Shown: positions 35,802 to 46,126, counted from the stretch's first letter. The stretch: DNA of 64,000 nucleotides from Pelagihabitans pacificus (GCF_009371985.2 NZ_VIKU02000001.1:1178001-1242000); one strand, 5' to 3'. The notes: generated by a model not told the origin, from the sequence alone. A program made the numbers and translations.

Positions 35802-36896
35802 CTACTCCAGCAACTTGGCCTTCCCTTTCGCTTCCTCGTTTCTTTCGATTTTATGTCCTGGTCGTGTCCACTTAGGTTTCTCTCCCAAGGGTTGCAATTG
35901 CGAATCTTCGGCCTCAATGGTCTTTGGTTGCGCTATTTTTGTAAACGGCTTTTGCGGATTCAAACCCAACAACTGGAACATCTCCATATCTTCGTTTACA
36001 TCGGGATTCGGTGTGGTCAAGAGCTTGTCGCCCGCAAAGATGGAGTTCGCACCGGCAAAAAAGCACATTGCCTGCCCCTCCCGGCTCATTTCGGTACGTC
36101 CTGCGGACAACCGAACTTGGGTCTCCGGAATTACAATTCTTGTGGTAGCTACCATGCGTATCATATCCCAGATGGAAACAGGTTCCATATCAGCCATAGG
36201 CGTACCTTCGACCGCCACTAGTGCATTGATCGGAACGGACTCCGGCTGCGGATTCAACGACGCCAGGGCGACCAACATCCCGGCTCGGTCTTCCAACTTT
36301 TCCCCCATTCCGATAATGCCGCCGCTGCAGACAGTCACGTTGCTTTTGCGCACATTATCAATGGTTTCCAAACGATCTTCAAAGGCCCGGGTAGAAATCA
36401 CGTCTTTATAGTAGTCTTCGGAAGTATCCAAATTATGGTTGTAGGCGTATAAACCGGCTTCGGCCAAACGCTTGGCCTGATTCTCGGTGAGCATCCCCAA
36501 AGTACAGCACACTTCCATATCCAACTTATTTATAGTGCGTACCATTTCCAACACTTGTTCAAATTCGGGACCATCCTTAACATTCCGCCACGCCGCCCCC
36601 ATGCATACCCTGGAACTTCCGGAAGCCTTTGCACGAAGGGCTTGGGCCTTCACTTGGGGTACGCTCATCAAGTCATTGCCTTCAATATCGGTATGGTATC
36701 GAGCTGCTTGCGGACAGTATCCGCAGTCTTCCGGACACCCTCCCGTTTTAATGGATAACAGGGTCGATACCTGAACGGTATTGGGATTATGATATTTTCT
36801 GTGGATGGTAGCCGCCTCATAAAGTAGCTCCATCATCGGTTTGTTATAAATTGCCAGAATCTCCTCCTTGGTCCAGTTGTGTCTTATTTTGCTCAT
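35802..36896 (-). CDS. bioB: Biotin synthase
   Basis: 364 residues. The radical SAM cluster motif CxxxCxxC is seen in GGCPEDCGYCPQ, and later motifs CMGAAWRNVKDG, CCTLGMLT, YNHNLDTSEDYY and RLSAGRTEMS (Arg ligand of the [2Fe-2S] cluster) are typical. BioB inserts sulfur into dethiobiotin. The C-terminal 40 residues are charged and extend beyond the usual end. It is the last biosynthetic gene of the dispersed biotin set and has its own promoter at 36918-36950. Confidence 0.97.
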   Translation of the reverse strand: MSKIRHNWTKEEILAIYNKPMMELLYEAATIHRKYHNPNTVQVSTLLSIKTGGCPEDCGYCPQAARYHTDIEGNDLMSVPQVKAQALRAKASGSSRVCMGAAWRNVKDGPEFEQVLEMVRTINKLDMEVCCTLGMLTENQAKRLAEAGLYAYNHNLDTSEDYYKDVISTRAFEDRLETIDNVRKSNVTVCSGGIIGMGEKLEDRAGMLVALASLNPQPESVPINALVAVEGTPMADMEPVSIWDMIRMVATTRIVIPETQVRLSAGRTEMSREGQAMCFFAGANSIFAGDKLLTTPNPDVNEDMEMFQLLGLNPQKPFTKIAQPKTIEAEDSQLQPLGEKPKWTRPGHKIERNEEAKGKAKLLE

Positions 36897-36917
36897 GAAG
36901 ATGGATTAATTGAGTTT

Positions 36918-36950
36918 CAAAAATAGTTTTTCTACCGCTGAAATAACAAA
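36918..36950 (-). promoter_or_regulatory. Bacteroidota-type promoter of bioB
   Basis: On the minus strand TTTG (36947-36950) and TATTTTTG (36918-36925) are separated by 21 bases, a full match to the TTTG / TAnnTTTG consensus. The -7 box is 21 bases upstream of the bioB ATG, so the leader is very short. Confidence 0.65.
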
Positions 36951-37011
36951 TTCCAATTCCTTAATTAAAAAAACTTCGTGTTCGTCGTCGGGAACCAGCA
37001 ATATAAATAGG

Positions 37012-38223
37012 CTAGTCCGGTACTTTCAATAGAACACTCACCGCATTTCCACCAAAACCGACTGCATTGACCAGTACTTTCGAAATCTTACGGGGTATAA
37101 CGTCGTAAGCAATAAATGGTACTTTGATGAACTGTTGATTCCCCAACATCAATAGGGCCATTTCAATACTTAGCATTCCGGAAGCACCAAAGGTATGCCC
37201 TAGTTTCCACTTATTGGTAGTGAGGGCCGGTAGTTTATTTCCAAACACTTTTTCAATGGCCCGGAATTCCGATGCATCTCCTTTAATGGTCCCTGGTGCA
37301 TGCATCACGATTACATCGACCTCTGCGGGTTCAGTTTCACCAAGGGCCTTTTTCATCGATTGCTGAAAACACTTGGCATCGGTTGAAATGGACGTATTGT
37401 GTTCCAACGGCTCACTCGCATAGCCTACTCCTTCAATGACCGCCAAAGCGTCTGGTGGAATCCCTTTTTCCAAACAGGCCATGGAGGCGCCTTCGCCCAG
37501 GACCATCGTATTTCGTTTTTTGGTCAAATCAAGCGCCCTGCAGGGGTAGCTTCGGTTTTCCTTAACGGATACTTCGCTAGCATCTTCCAAGGGCATTTTA
37601 GCACTTTGCAGGGAGGTATAAATTTTTAAGGCCTTCATTTGTGCCATTGTGAAAGGGGTCAGGGGTGCTTCGCTGCCGCCCACCATAAATTTGTCAACCA
37701 TACCACTTTTGATCCAGGCCACTCCGTTCAAAAGTGCATGTAAGGCCGTAGAACAAGTAATGGAGTGTGAAATTTCCGGTCCTTTGGTCTGCAAATCATG
37801 GGCTACCCAGGAAGCGATATTCCCCAAGGTCGTGGTAGGGGACGACAAGGTAGATGCCTTGTTCGTGTCCAAAAACTCTCGGTAATATCTTTCAAAAAGG
37901 GTAGTAGCCCCACGGGACGAACCGACATTAACACCAAAATCACTACCGGACTTCCATCCTGCAATATCCATCGCCTTCCTGGAAGCACTGATGGCATAGA
38001 GCACGGAGCTATCAAGATTTTTATACGTATTGTTGGATCGCTTAATTTCCAGAATCCCTTTCCTGGCATCCTGTGCCAGAAACGCCGCCCACTCTTGCCG
38101 TTCCCCAAAAGGTGCCTGGGTCATGAAGTGTGCTTCGCTCCGATAGCTTTGCCAAGCCTCCTCAAGGGAAGTACCTAAGGGGGACACTGAGGAAATAGCG
38201 GTGATGGAAATCGGGATCGACAA
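37012..38223 (-). CDS. Beta-ketoacyl synthase (KAS I/II-type) in the biotin cluster
   Basis: 403 residues from a TTG start at 38223 (read MSIPISITAISSVSPLG); longer frames reach 38346 but lack the KAS start. The Cys-His-His triad is complete: Cys157 (SITCSTALHALL), His308 (VMHAPGTIKGDASE) and His343 with Lys340 (NKWKLGHTFGASG). It condenses acyl chains with malonyl-ACP. Its place between bioA and bioB, with no bioC or bioH in the window, suggests a role in making the pimeloyl moiety. It differs from BioZ, which is KAS III-like. It is divergent from the Coa1-like gene. Confidence 0.88.
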   Translation of the reverse strand: MSIPISITAISSVSPLGTSLEEAWQSYRSEAHFMTQAPFGERQEWAAFLAQDARKGILEIKRSNNTYKNLDSSVLYAISASRKAMDIAGWKSGSDFGVNVGSSRGATTLFERYYREFLDTNKASTLSSPTTTLGNIASWVAHDLQTKGPEISHSITCSTALHALLNGVAWIKSGMVDKFMVGGSEAPLTPFTMAQMKALKIYTSLQSAKMPLEDASEVSVKENRSYPCRALDLTKKRNTMVLGEGASMACLEKGIPPDALAVIEGVGYASEPLEHNTSISTDAKCFQQSMKKALGETEPAEVDVIVMHAPGTIKGDASEFRAIEKVFGNKLPALTTNKWKLGHTFGASGMLSIEMALLMLGNQQFIKVPFIAYDVIPRKISKVLVNAVGFGGNAVSVLLKVPD

Positions 38224-38288
38224 TTGCTTTTGATTTGGGCAAAAATAAAAGTTCTTATCTTCATCTAGCCCAATCAATATCAAAAACA

Positions 38289-38723
38289 ATGAACAATGAA
38301 CTAGTGCCTCGACCAAATTGGTGGAAAAGAAATTGGAAATGGGCATTGCCCATTGGTGGATGTCTTACCATGGCGATACTTATAGCTGTTTTCATAGGTT
38401 CTGTTTTTTATGGAATAACCTCTGTCTTCGAAGGTTCGGACCCTTATGAATATGCCCTTGAAAAAGTGAACGAAGATGAGCGACTTATCAGGTTATTGGG
38501 TTCCCCTATCGCTAAGGATGGAATGATTCAAGGAAATCTAAGTTATCGCAACGGCAATGGAAAAGCTGACATGGGAATCCCCATTTCCGGCCCTAACGGA
38601 GACGGAATTCTTTATATCAAAGCCTCGAGTGTCGGAGACGATTGGACCTATCACGAAATCAGGGTCGAACTAAGCGGCAATGAATCCATTGATTTGCTCA
38701 AAGAGGCATCGGTCCAATTTTGA
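38289..38723 (+). CDS. Coa1/DUF1783-like membrane protein
   Basis: 144 residues from ATG 38289. One transmembrane helix (about residues 17-40) follows a basic WWKRNWKW segment; the soluble part (EYALEKVNEDERLIRLLGSPI; KADMGIPISGPNGDGILYIKASS) fits the cytochrome oxidase assembly protein 1 family. In bacteria the role is unproven. It sits on the plus strand between KAS and bioA and is convergent with bioA. Confidence 0.8.
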   Translation: MNNELVPRPNWWKRNWKWALPIGGCLTMAILIAVFIGSVFYGITSVFEGSDPYEYALEKVNEDERLIRLLGSPIAKDGMIQGNLSYRNGNGKADMGIPISGPNGDGILYIKASSVGDDWTYHEIRVELSGNESIDLLKEASVQF

Positions 38724-38819
38724 CCTAATTAGAGGCAAACGCCGGTTTCTCTCCATTCCTAATTTGACTTCAAGGCCTCTCGAAGTAGTAGCCACTTTCC
38801 AGGAAGTTTTGAAAAAGTG

Positions 38820-40091
38820 CTACCCCACTAATTCAAGTGCGCTCTCGATGGCACTATATATCCTCCCGAGTTGTTCATCAGAGGTAATATAGGGTGCTAA
38901 AATATAGATGGTGTTTCCCAGGGGCCTCAAAAATACACCATGGTCCATAAAGTGGTCGAAAAGTCTATCCCTAAGATTCCCATAGCGCTCCATTTCTACA
39001 ACTAGGTCTAGGGCATATATGATTCCGCACTGTCTTGTACGCGCTACCTTTGGGTGGTTTTTAATCTTCTTGTCGAAGACGCTATGCGACTTTGAAATTC
39101 TTCGAATATTCGCCTGCATCTCCGCTGACTGCAACAATTCAAGCCCTGCCAAGGCTGCGGTACAGGCCAAAGGATTGGCGGTATAGGTATGCCCATGAAA
39201 TAACCCTTTTGCAATTTCATCGCTATAAAAGGCGTCGTATACCCGCTGCGTACAACTGGTAATCGCCATTGGCACCATACCGGCCGTCAAAGCCTTCGAC
39301 AGACAAATGATATCCGGTTTTACAGTTAGCTGATCGGAGGCAAAAAAGGTACCCGTCTTACCGAAACCGGTCATCACTTCATCGGCAATGGTAATCACCC
39401 CGTTCAATTTGAGAAGGCGTAAGATTCGGCATAACCCTTGTGCATTGTGCATTTGCATGGCGGCGGCTCCCTGAACCAAGGGCTCGTAGATAAACCCGGC
39501 AATATTTTTTTGCTTTAGTCTTTCCTTTAATTGGGCCAGCAGTGTTTCGATATTGTCTTCGGTAGGGACCGGTATGCGCTCTACCTCGATAAAGAAATCC
39601 TCAAACGGGCCGTTGTAGACCGAAAGTCCGGAAACGGACATTGCCCCAAAGGTATCGCCGTGAAATCCGTCTTCAAAGGCCAACAATATCGATCGTTTTT
39701 CACCACGATTAAAATGGTATTGTAACGCCATCTTTATTCCAATTTCCGTTGCGGTCGATCCATTATCCGAAAAAAAGAGTTTTTCCTGATTGTAAGGCAG
39801 CAGTTGAATCAATTCCTCTGACAAAAGCACTGCAGGTTCGTGGGTAAATCCACTAAAAACAACTTGGTCCAATTGCTGCATCTGTCGGTAGACACGGTCC
39901 AGAATGTATGCATTGCAATGACCGTACACACTAGTGTACCAAGAGGAGATGCCATCGATATATTCCCTGCCGTTTTCATCATATAGGAGTGCCCCTTTTG
40001 CTTTGACGATACCCAACATTTTTGGATGTAACTTGTGCTGCGTCAAAGGGTGCCATATATGTTTCTGGTCTCTTTTGGAAAGATTTTTCAA
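38820..40091 (-). CDS. bioA: Adenosylmethionine-8-amino-7-oxononanoate aminotransferase
   Basis: 423 residues, class III PLP aminotransferase. The N-terminus HIWHPLTQHKL, the SSWYTSVYGHCN segment and the PLP lysine in CLSKALTAGMVPM identify BioA, which uses SAM as amino donor to form DAPA. The phosphate loop DNGSTATEIGIKMA and the ADEVMTGFGKTG Asp are present. It is divergent from a glycosyltransferase-like gene across 71 bases. Confidence 0.96.
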   Translation of the reverse strand: MKNLSKRDQKHIWHPLTQHKLHPKMLGIVKAKGALLYDENGREYIDGISSWYTSVYGHCNAYILDRVYRQMQQLDQVVFSGFTHEPAVLLSEELIQLLPYNQEKLFFSDNGSTATEIGIKMALQYHFNRGEKRSILLAFEDGFHGDTFGAMSVSGLSVYNGPFEDFFIEVERIPVPTEDNIETLLAQLKERLKQKNIAGFIYEPLVQGAAAMQMHNAQGLCRILRLLKLNGVITIADEVMTGFGKTGTFFASDQLTVKPDIICLSKALTAGMVPMAITSCTQRVYDAFYSDEIAKGLFHGHTYTANPLACTAALAGLELLQSAEMQANIRRISKSHSVFDKKIKNHPKVARTRQCGIIYALDLVVEMERYGNLRDRLFDHFMDHGVFLRPLGNTIYILAPYITSDEQLGRIYSAIESALELVG

Positions 40092-40162
40092 GGGTGGGTT
40101 ATTTATGGAATACCGGATTTACTCTATCTTGCAAAGATGGGAAATTCATCCCAAAACAACAT

Positions 40163-41650
40163 ATGCTAAACAGGCTTATAAAAACACTATCCCCGAACTA
40201 CAACGACCTTTCCAACAAAGGGGTATTCTTTGTACTTCTATCGATAGCTACACTGGTTCGTTTTCCTTTTTACTTTCGGGACTACATCGATCGGGACGAA
40301 AGCACATTTATCTTAATGGGCCAGTCGTGGGTAGATGGGCATTTGCCATACACCGAACTATGGGATCTAAAACCGCCTATTGTTTTTCTGTTCTTTGCCG
40401 GTATTATTTACGTTTTTGGTAAGAGCTTTTTGGCCATCCGTTTTTTTGGAACCTTACTCGTAGCTTCCTCCGCGTTTTTTACCTATAGGATAGGAGAGGC
40501 CATGTGCTCTAAAAAAGTAGCCCTTTGGGCCGCCATGGCCGCGGTGGCCCTTCAAAGTATGTTCGGAAGCATCCAAGGAGTTATGTCCGAACATCTGTGT
40601 ATGGCTTTTTTGATGCCCGGCCTTTACCTCTTGATAAGGCCTGGTAAATGGTGGAGGTATCTTGGTGCAGGATTGCTTATGGGTCTGGCAATTATGACAA
40701 AATTGAATATTGCGTATGCCGTCTTGTTTATAGGCATTTACCTGCTCTTTTATTTTTTTCGGAGGAAGGAATACACAACGGGAATCGCAAACGTAGCATT
40801 CTATGGCCTTGGAATTCTACTAGTTATTGCATCTACTTGGTTACCCTATTATTTGGAAGGAAAACCCGGGGTCTGGTGGAAATCGGTCGTTTTGGCCTCC
40901 ATGGAATATGCCGGCTCACGACGCAGTTCAATGCTGAACCTAGCCCCTACATTTTTGGTATTGACCGCCTTTTTTCTTTTTACATGGAGAAAAAAGTATC
41001 TCAATTTTAAAGATGTGAAAATTCAAATAGTGAGCGTAGCCATCTTTGGGGTCCTGTTCTCTTTTGCGAAAGCAGGAAGAATCAACAGTCATTATTTAAT
41101 CCAATTGCATCCTTTGCTCATCATTTTGGTCGCTATTTTTATCAGTCGTCTTCAATTCCCAAAAAAATGGATTCACCAACCATTTCTAGCACTATTACTT
41201 TTATTGGTGCCTGCGGAAAGCTATCTCGAGTACTATCGAATCATAAAGTACAAAATAGAACGAGGTACTTTTTATAACGGCGAGGGCATTACGGTTCCCG
41301 CTTATTTAGCGAAAAACTATCCTTCTGAAAAAAATGTCCTCTTTTTAGGCTATCATATCGGCTATTGGCCGTTGGGGGCCGTTCCTCCCACTATGGCCGC
41401 AACACACCCTAGTAACATCTGTAGAAATGAGCTTTTTCCTTATTTCGACAACCCACGCAAAACAGCCATTGAGGAGCTGGCATATATCATGGGCAGTGTA
41501 AGACCCAAAATCGTGGTTACCCGAAAGAACAGACTCGTATTCGACGAGAAACTGAAAGCTGAAAATCGATATATCGATACCTACCTCAAAAAACATTACA
41601 AGTTGGTCAGCACCGTAGACTTGGCGAATATTTATCAACGCCTAGAGTGA
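40163..41650 (+). CDS. Polytopic membrane glycosyltransferase, GT39/ArnT-like (GT-C)
   Basis: 495 residues from ATG 40163; the longer frame to 40022 runs into bioA and is rejected. It has about ten transmembrane helices. The GT-C signature is seen in YIDRDESTFILMGQSWVDG (acidic motif in the first periplasmic loop) and WDLKPPIVFLF. Such enzymes transfer sugars from polyprenyl-phosphate donors to lipids or proteins in the periplasm. It interrupts the biotin set on the other strand, and its 3' end overlaps the end of bioD by 9 bases. Confidence 0.87.
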   Translation: MLNRLIKTLSPNYNDLSNKGVFFVLLSIATLVRFPFYFRDYIDRDESTFILMGQSWVDGHLPYTELWDLKPPIVFLFFAGIIYVFGKSFLAIRFFGTLLVASSAFFTYRIGEAMCSKKVALWAAMAAVALQSMFGSIQGVMSEHLCMAFLMPGLYLLIRPGKWWRYLGAGLLMGLAIMTKLNIAYAVLFIGIYLLFYFFRRKEYTTGIANVAFYGLGILLVIASTWLPYYLEGKPGVWWKSVVLASMEYAGSRRSSMLNLAPTFLVLTAFFLFTWRKKYLNFKDVKIQIVSVAIFGVLFSFAKAGRINSHYLIQLHPLLIILVAIFISRLQFPKKWIHQPFLALLLLLVPAESYLEYYRIIKYKIERGTFYNGEGITVPAYLAKNYPSEKNVLFLGYHIGYWPLGAVPPTMAATHPSNICRNELFPYFDNPRKTAIEELAYIMGSVRPKIVVTRKNRLVFDEKLKAENRYIDTYLKKHYKLVSTVDLANIYQRLE

Positions 41651-42259
41651 TTGTAATATATTTCGGAATTTATCGGCATACTTCCGTATGGTCGCCTTAT
41701 CGAAAGTAGGTTCTTCCTCAATTCTACCAATTAGGGAAACCCCTGTCTTGTGCAAAATTATATTTTCGGTATGAGGATTGGCATTACCGCTAAAAATCAA
41801 GGAGACGTCGTATCCCCGCATCTTCAGCCAATTGATGGTCAAGAGCGAATGATTAATACTTCCAAGGTAATGCCTGGAAACCACTACCACCTTGTAATTG
41901 GGCATGATTAGGTCCAGAATAGTATCTTCCGCATTGAGGGGAACCAACAATCCCCCGGCACCTTCGATGACCAAATGGTTGTCGGTTTGGGGTTCATGAA
42001 TGTTCTTCGCCTCGATAACCACCCCGTCAATCTCGGCCGCCGCGTGCGGACTCATTGGGGAAGTAAGTTCAAAGCTGCTCTTGTGAATTTTTGTTTTGGA
42101 ATTCGACACCAACGCGGCAACCTTATGACTATCTGTATTGTCAAGGTCCCCTGCCTGGACCGGCTTCCAATAATCTGCCTCCAAGGCCTCGGCAATAATG
42201 GCGGAAGCCATTGTTTTTCCAACTTCCGTTGATATTCCGGTAACAAAAATTCGCTGCAT
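41642..42259 (-). CDS. bioD: Dethiobiotin synthetase
   Basis: 205 residues with the P-loop TGISTEVGKTMASAII, the KPVQAGDLDN substrate motif and VIEGAGGLLVPLN. BioD closes the ureido ring of DAPA with CO2 and ATP. It is one base behind the DUF2007 gene in the bioF-DUF2007-bioD operon. Confidence 0.96.
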   Translation of the reverse strand: MQRIFVTGISTEVGKTMASAIIAEALEADYWKPVQAGDLDNTDSHKVAALVSNSKTKIHKSSFELTSPMSPHAAAEIDGVVIEAKNIHEPQTDNHLVIEGAGGLLVPLNAEDTILDLIMPNYKVVVVSRHYLGSINHSLLTINWLKMRGYDVSLIFSGNANPHTENIILHKTGVSLIGRIEEEPTFDKATIRKYADKFRNILQSL

Positions 42260-42260
42260 A

Positions 42261-42644
42261 TTAAAGGGGTTTTGTAATCATTCCACAATTTAGGCATTTG
42301 TACTTTCTTTTTTCGAAAAACGGAAAAAGTTTGTAGAAAATACCCTTTCGGTCGTAATAAACTTCCGATTTTTGGGCCTTGCAATTTGGACAAACGATAG
42401 GGCGATTATTCTCATCCAAGGCGTAGGCACGAACCTCATTATAAATTGCCAGTGCCTTGTCTTTTTCACTGGCATATACCTGTAATTTCACGCCGCCGAT
42501 GGCAGCACTGAAACCGGGATCGGAATTCATGGTGTTCTCATCCCTTAGAAAAACCGTTATTCCTTCTGACTCTAGTTTGCCTTTGATAATTTGTACGTCG
42601 GCGGGAAACTCGAAAGAGGCGATTGTATAGAATTTCTCTTTCAT
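42261..42644 (-). CDS. DUF2007 protein with C-terminal zinc ribbon
   Basis: 127 residues. The N-terminal 70 residues match DUF2007 (FYTIASFEFPADVQIIKGKLESEGI), a ferredoxin-like fold often called a putative signal-transducing domain. The C-terminal part has two CxxC pairs (CPNCKAQ and CLNCGM) that would bind zinc. It overlaps bioF by 4 bases (ATGA) and is followed one base later by bioD, so it is translationally coupled to biotin enzymes; whether it has a role in biotin synthesis is unknown. Confidence 0.85.
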   Translation of the reverse strand: MKEKFYTIASFEFPADVQIIKGKLESEGITVFLRDENTMNSDPGFSAAIGGVKLQVYASEKDKALAIYNEVRAYALDENNRPIVCPNCKAQKSEVYYDRKGIFYKLFPFFEKRKYKCLNCGMITKPL

Positions 42645-43810
42645 CGGCGAATTATGAAGGTTGACAAATGTGCTAGTACTTCCGAAATCTGCTGTTGGGA
42701 ATTATAGGCATGCAAACAAAAGCGAAGCCGCTCTTGCCCCTTCGGCACGGTTGGTGAAAGAATAGGCTTTACGTCAAAGCCTTTTTTCTGTAACTCATCG
42801 GTAATTTCCCGAACTTTTTCAATCTCCGGTACGATGCAGCAGTGAATAGCCGAAGAACTGGGTATAAAATGATTTTTTAGGTCATAGGAATCGAGCCCTG
42901 TATTAAAACATTCTATTGCTTCGATAAGCTGTCTTCGTTTATGGGCTCCGGCCGATCCATTGAGCAAGCGGTACGCTGCCAAAATGGTTGCCACGGAGTG
43001 CGGCGGAAGTCCTGTGGTATAAATAAAACTTCTTGCAAAATTGATAAGATAGTCGATTAGCGAATGGCTACCTAGGATTGCCGCTCCATGGCAGCCAATG
43101 GCCTTGCCAAAGGTAACGACGCGTGCAAATACGTCATTTTGGAGTCCCAACTGCTGTACAAGCCCCTCTCCCTTGTTTCCGATAACACCCACAGCATGGG
43201 CTTCATCGACTACCAAACGATGGTCATCCCCTCTGCAGAAGGCGGCAAGATCAGAGAGGTTTGGAGAGTCCCCATCCATTGAAAAGACCGATTCCGTTAC
43301 GATGTAGATTTCGCTATGGGAATTCCTTACCGCTCGGCTTCGCACAAGCGCTGATTTCAAATCTTCGATATCGTTGTGTTTGAACTTATAACTTTTGGCG
43401 TTCCCTATCTTAATACCGTCACGGATGCTGGCGTGTACAAGCTCGTCGTAGAACACCAGATCCCCCCTTTGTGGAACGCAGCCAAAAAACCCGAGATTGG
43501 CGTCATAGCCCGAATTGAAGACAAGGGCGGCCTCTGCTTCATGGAAATTGGACAGGGCTTTTTCCAACGTAGCATAGAGGCCGTGATTTCCTGAGAGTAG
43601 GCGGGAACCGGTTGCGCCATTCTGAACTTCTTTCCCATTTTCAAAAATTTTCAATGCGCTGTCGGCGATAGCTTCGTTTTTTCCGAGGCCCAGATAGTCG
43701 TTTGAGGAAAAATCTACAAGTCCGTCATTAATTACGGGTAGTCCACGCAACGAATGGTTTGCTTGCCTCTCAGACAGTTTTTGTTGCAACTTTTTAGGGA
43801 TTTTGAGCAT
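42641..43810 (-). CDS. bioF: 8-amino-7-oxononanoate synthase
   Basis: 389 residues, fold-type I PLP enzyme of the alpha-oxoamine synthase family. Landmarks are FSSNDYLGLG, NGATGSRLLSGNHGLY, VVDEAHAVGVIG and the PLP lysine in VTFGKAIGCHG. BioF condenses pimeloyl-ACP or -CoA with alanine. It is the first gene of the bioF-DUF2007-bioD operon. Confidence 0.96.
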   Translation of the reverse strand: MLKIPKKLQQKLSERQANHSLRGLPVINDGLVDFSSNDYLGLGKNEAIADSALKIFENGKEVQNGATGSRLLSGNHGLYATLEKALSNFHEAEAALVFNSGYDANLGFFGCVPQRGDLVFYDELVHASIRDGIKIGNAKSYKFKHNDIEDLKSALVRSRAVRNSHSEIYIVTESVFSMDGDSPNLSDLAAFCRGDDHRLVVDEAHAVGVIGNKGEGLVQQLGLQNDVFARVVTFGKAIGCHGAAILGSHSLIDYLINFARSFIYTTGLPPHSVATILAAYRLLNGSAGAHKRRQLIEAIECFNTGLDSYDLKNHFIPSSSAIHCCIVPEIEKVREITDELQKKGFDVKPILSPTVPKGQERLRFCLHAYNSQQQISEVLAHLSTFIIRR

Positions 43811-43851
43811 AATTCAAATGTACCTATTTATTCAAAAATGTGGTGATGGAT

Positions 43852-43859
43852 CAAATATA
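43852..43859 (-). promoter_or_regulatory. -7 promoter box of the bioF operon
   Basis: TATATTTG on the minus strand matches TAnnTTTG and lies 42 bases upstream of the bioF ATG. A second perfect box, TACATTTG, is at 43815-43822, close enough to the ATG to give a leaderless transcript. No clear -33 element or BirA-type palindrome is seen. Confidence 0.4.
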
Positions 43860-43999
43860 CATTGATATAACATTTCGTAAAATGGCACTCTCTAAAGGCA
43901 TGTATCTTTTTTATAAATTGGGATTTTCGTAGTATTCGTAGTGGCCGTTTTTAGAAGAGGGTTTACTGTACAGACAGAAAATCACCTAACCATATAACC

Positions 44000-44179
44000 A
44001 TGCCAATAATCGTACACCTGGATGTGATGCTTGCCAAACGCAAAATGAAAAGCAATGAACTGGCCGAGAAAATGGGTATTACCACTGCAAACCTCTCCAT
44101 CCTGAAAACCGGCAAAGCAAAAGCCATACGGTTTTCAACCTTGGACTCGATTTGTAGGGAATTGGATTGCCAACCCTAG
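44000..44179 (+). CDS. Small XRE-family HTH regulator with premature stop
   Basis: A 59-residue Cro/C1-type helix-turn-helix protein (ELAEKMGITTANLSILKTGKAKAIRFSTLDSICRELDCQP), similar to YozG-like regulators of Bacteroidota. Those normally continue with GDILEY and a few residues. Here the Gly codon position is TAG (44177-44179), and the next codons still read DILEYIP before TAA at 44201-44203. The stop removes only the last helix turn, so the protein may still fold. A nonsense change, an allowed short form or stop readthrough could explain it. Confidence 0.75.
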   Translation: MPIIVHLDVMLAKRKMKSNELAEKMGITTANLSILKTGKAKAIRFSTLDSICRELDCQP

Positions 44180-44204
44180 GATATTCTAGAGTACATTCCA
44201 TAAA

Positions 44205-44232
44205 AAAAGCCATACATTTTCGTATGGCTTTT
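44205..44232. terminator. Bidirectional terminator between HTH gene and atpC
   Basis: A perfect 11-bp stem AAAAGCCATAC / GTATGGCTTTT with a 6-base loop, between two convergent genes. Confidence 0.85.
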
Positions 44233-44257
44233 GCTCTTTATTAATGTGTTAGTTTGA

Positions 44258-44536
44258 TTAATCGGCCAACACAATTACCTTATTGTCTTTCATCTCCACA
44301 GTACCACTGGTAATTGGAAGTACCGTTTTTCCATTAGCATCTTTGGTAAATCGTGCTTCATACTCTTCGTCTATGGTCAAGTCGCCATCGACTTTTACGT
44401 TTCCAGCCTGAAGCAACGATACGATAGGGGCGTGGTCGGTCAACATCTGAAACTCCCCGTTTACCCCAGGGACGGTTACCGAAGTGACTTCACCTGCGAA
44501 CAAGGTGGCCTCTGGTGATACGATTTCTAAATACAT
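44258..44536 (-). CDS. atpC: ATP synthase F1 epsilon subunit, short form
   Basis: 92 residues covering only the N-terminal beta-sandwich (MYLEIVSPEATLFAGEVTSV; GEFQMLTDHAPIVSLLQAG). The C-terminal helical hairpin that can inhibit ATP hydrolysis in other bacteria is missing, which is usual in Bacteroidota. It lies 57 bases downstream of atpD, apart from the other ATP synthase genes, which are not in the window. Confidence 0.95.
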   Translation of the reverse strand: MYLEIVSPEATLFAGEVTSVTVPGVNGEFQMLTDHAPIVSLLQAGNVKVDGDLTIDEEYEARFTKDANGKTVLPITSGTVEMKDNKVIVLAD

Positions 44537-44593
44537 TTTTCTTTAAGTTATCAGTTATGAGTTATGAATTCAGGGTTCATAACTATGACTTTT

Positions 44594-46126
<1,533 letters not shown>

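Noticed and set aside
35723-35917. N-terminal extension of the JmjC-like protein into bioB
   Set aside because: Overlaps the bioB coding end by over 100 bases and does not resemble cupin proteins.
38788-38823. Imperfect inverted repeat at the bioA/Coa1 convergence
   Set aside because: A 10-bp stem with a bulge but no T run on either strand, so I do not call a terminator.
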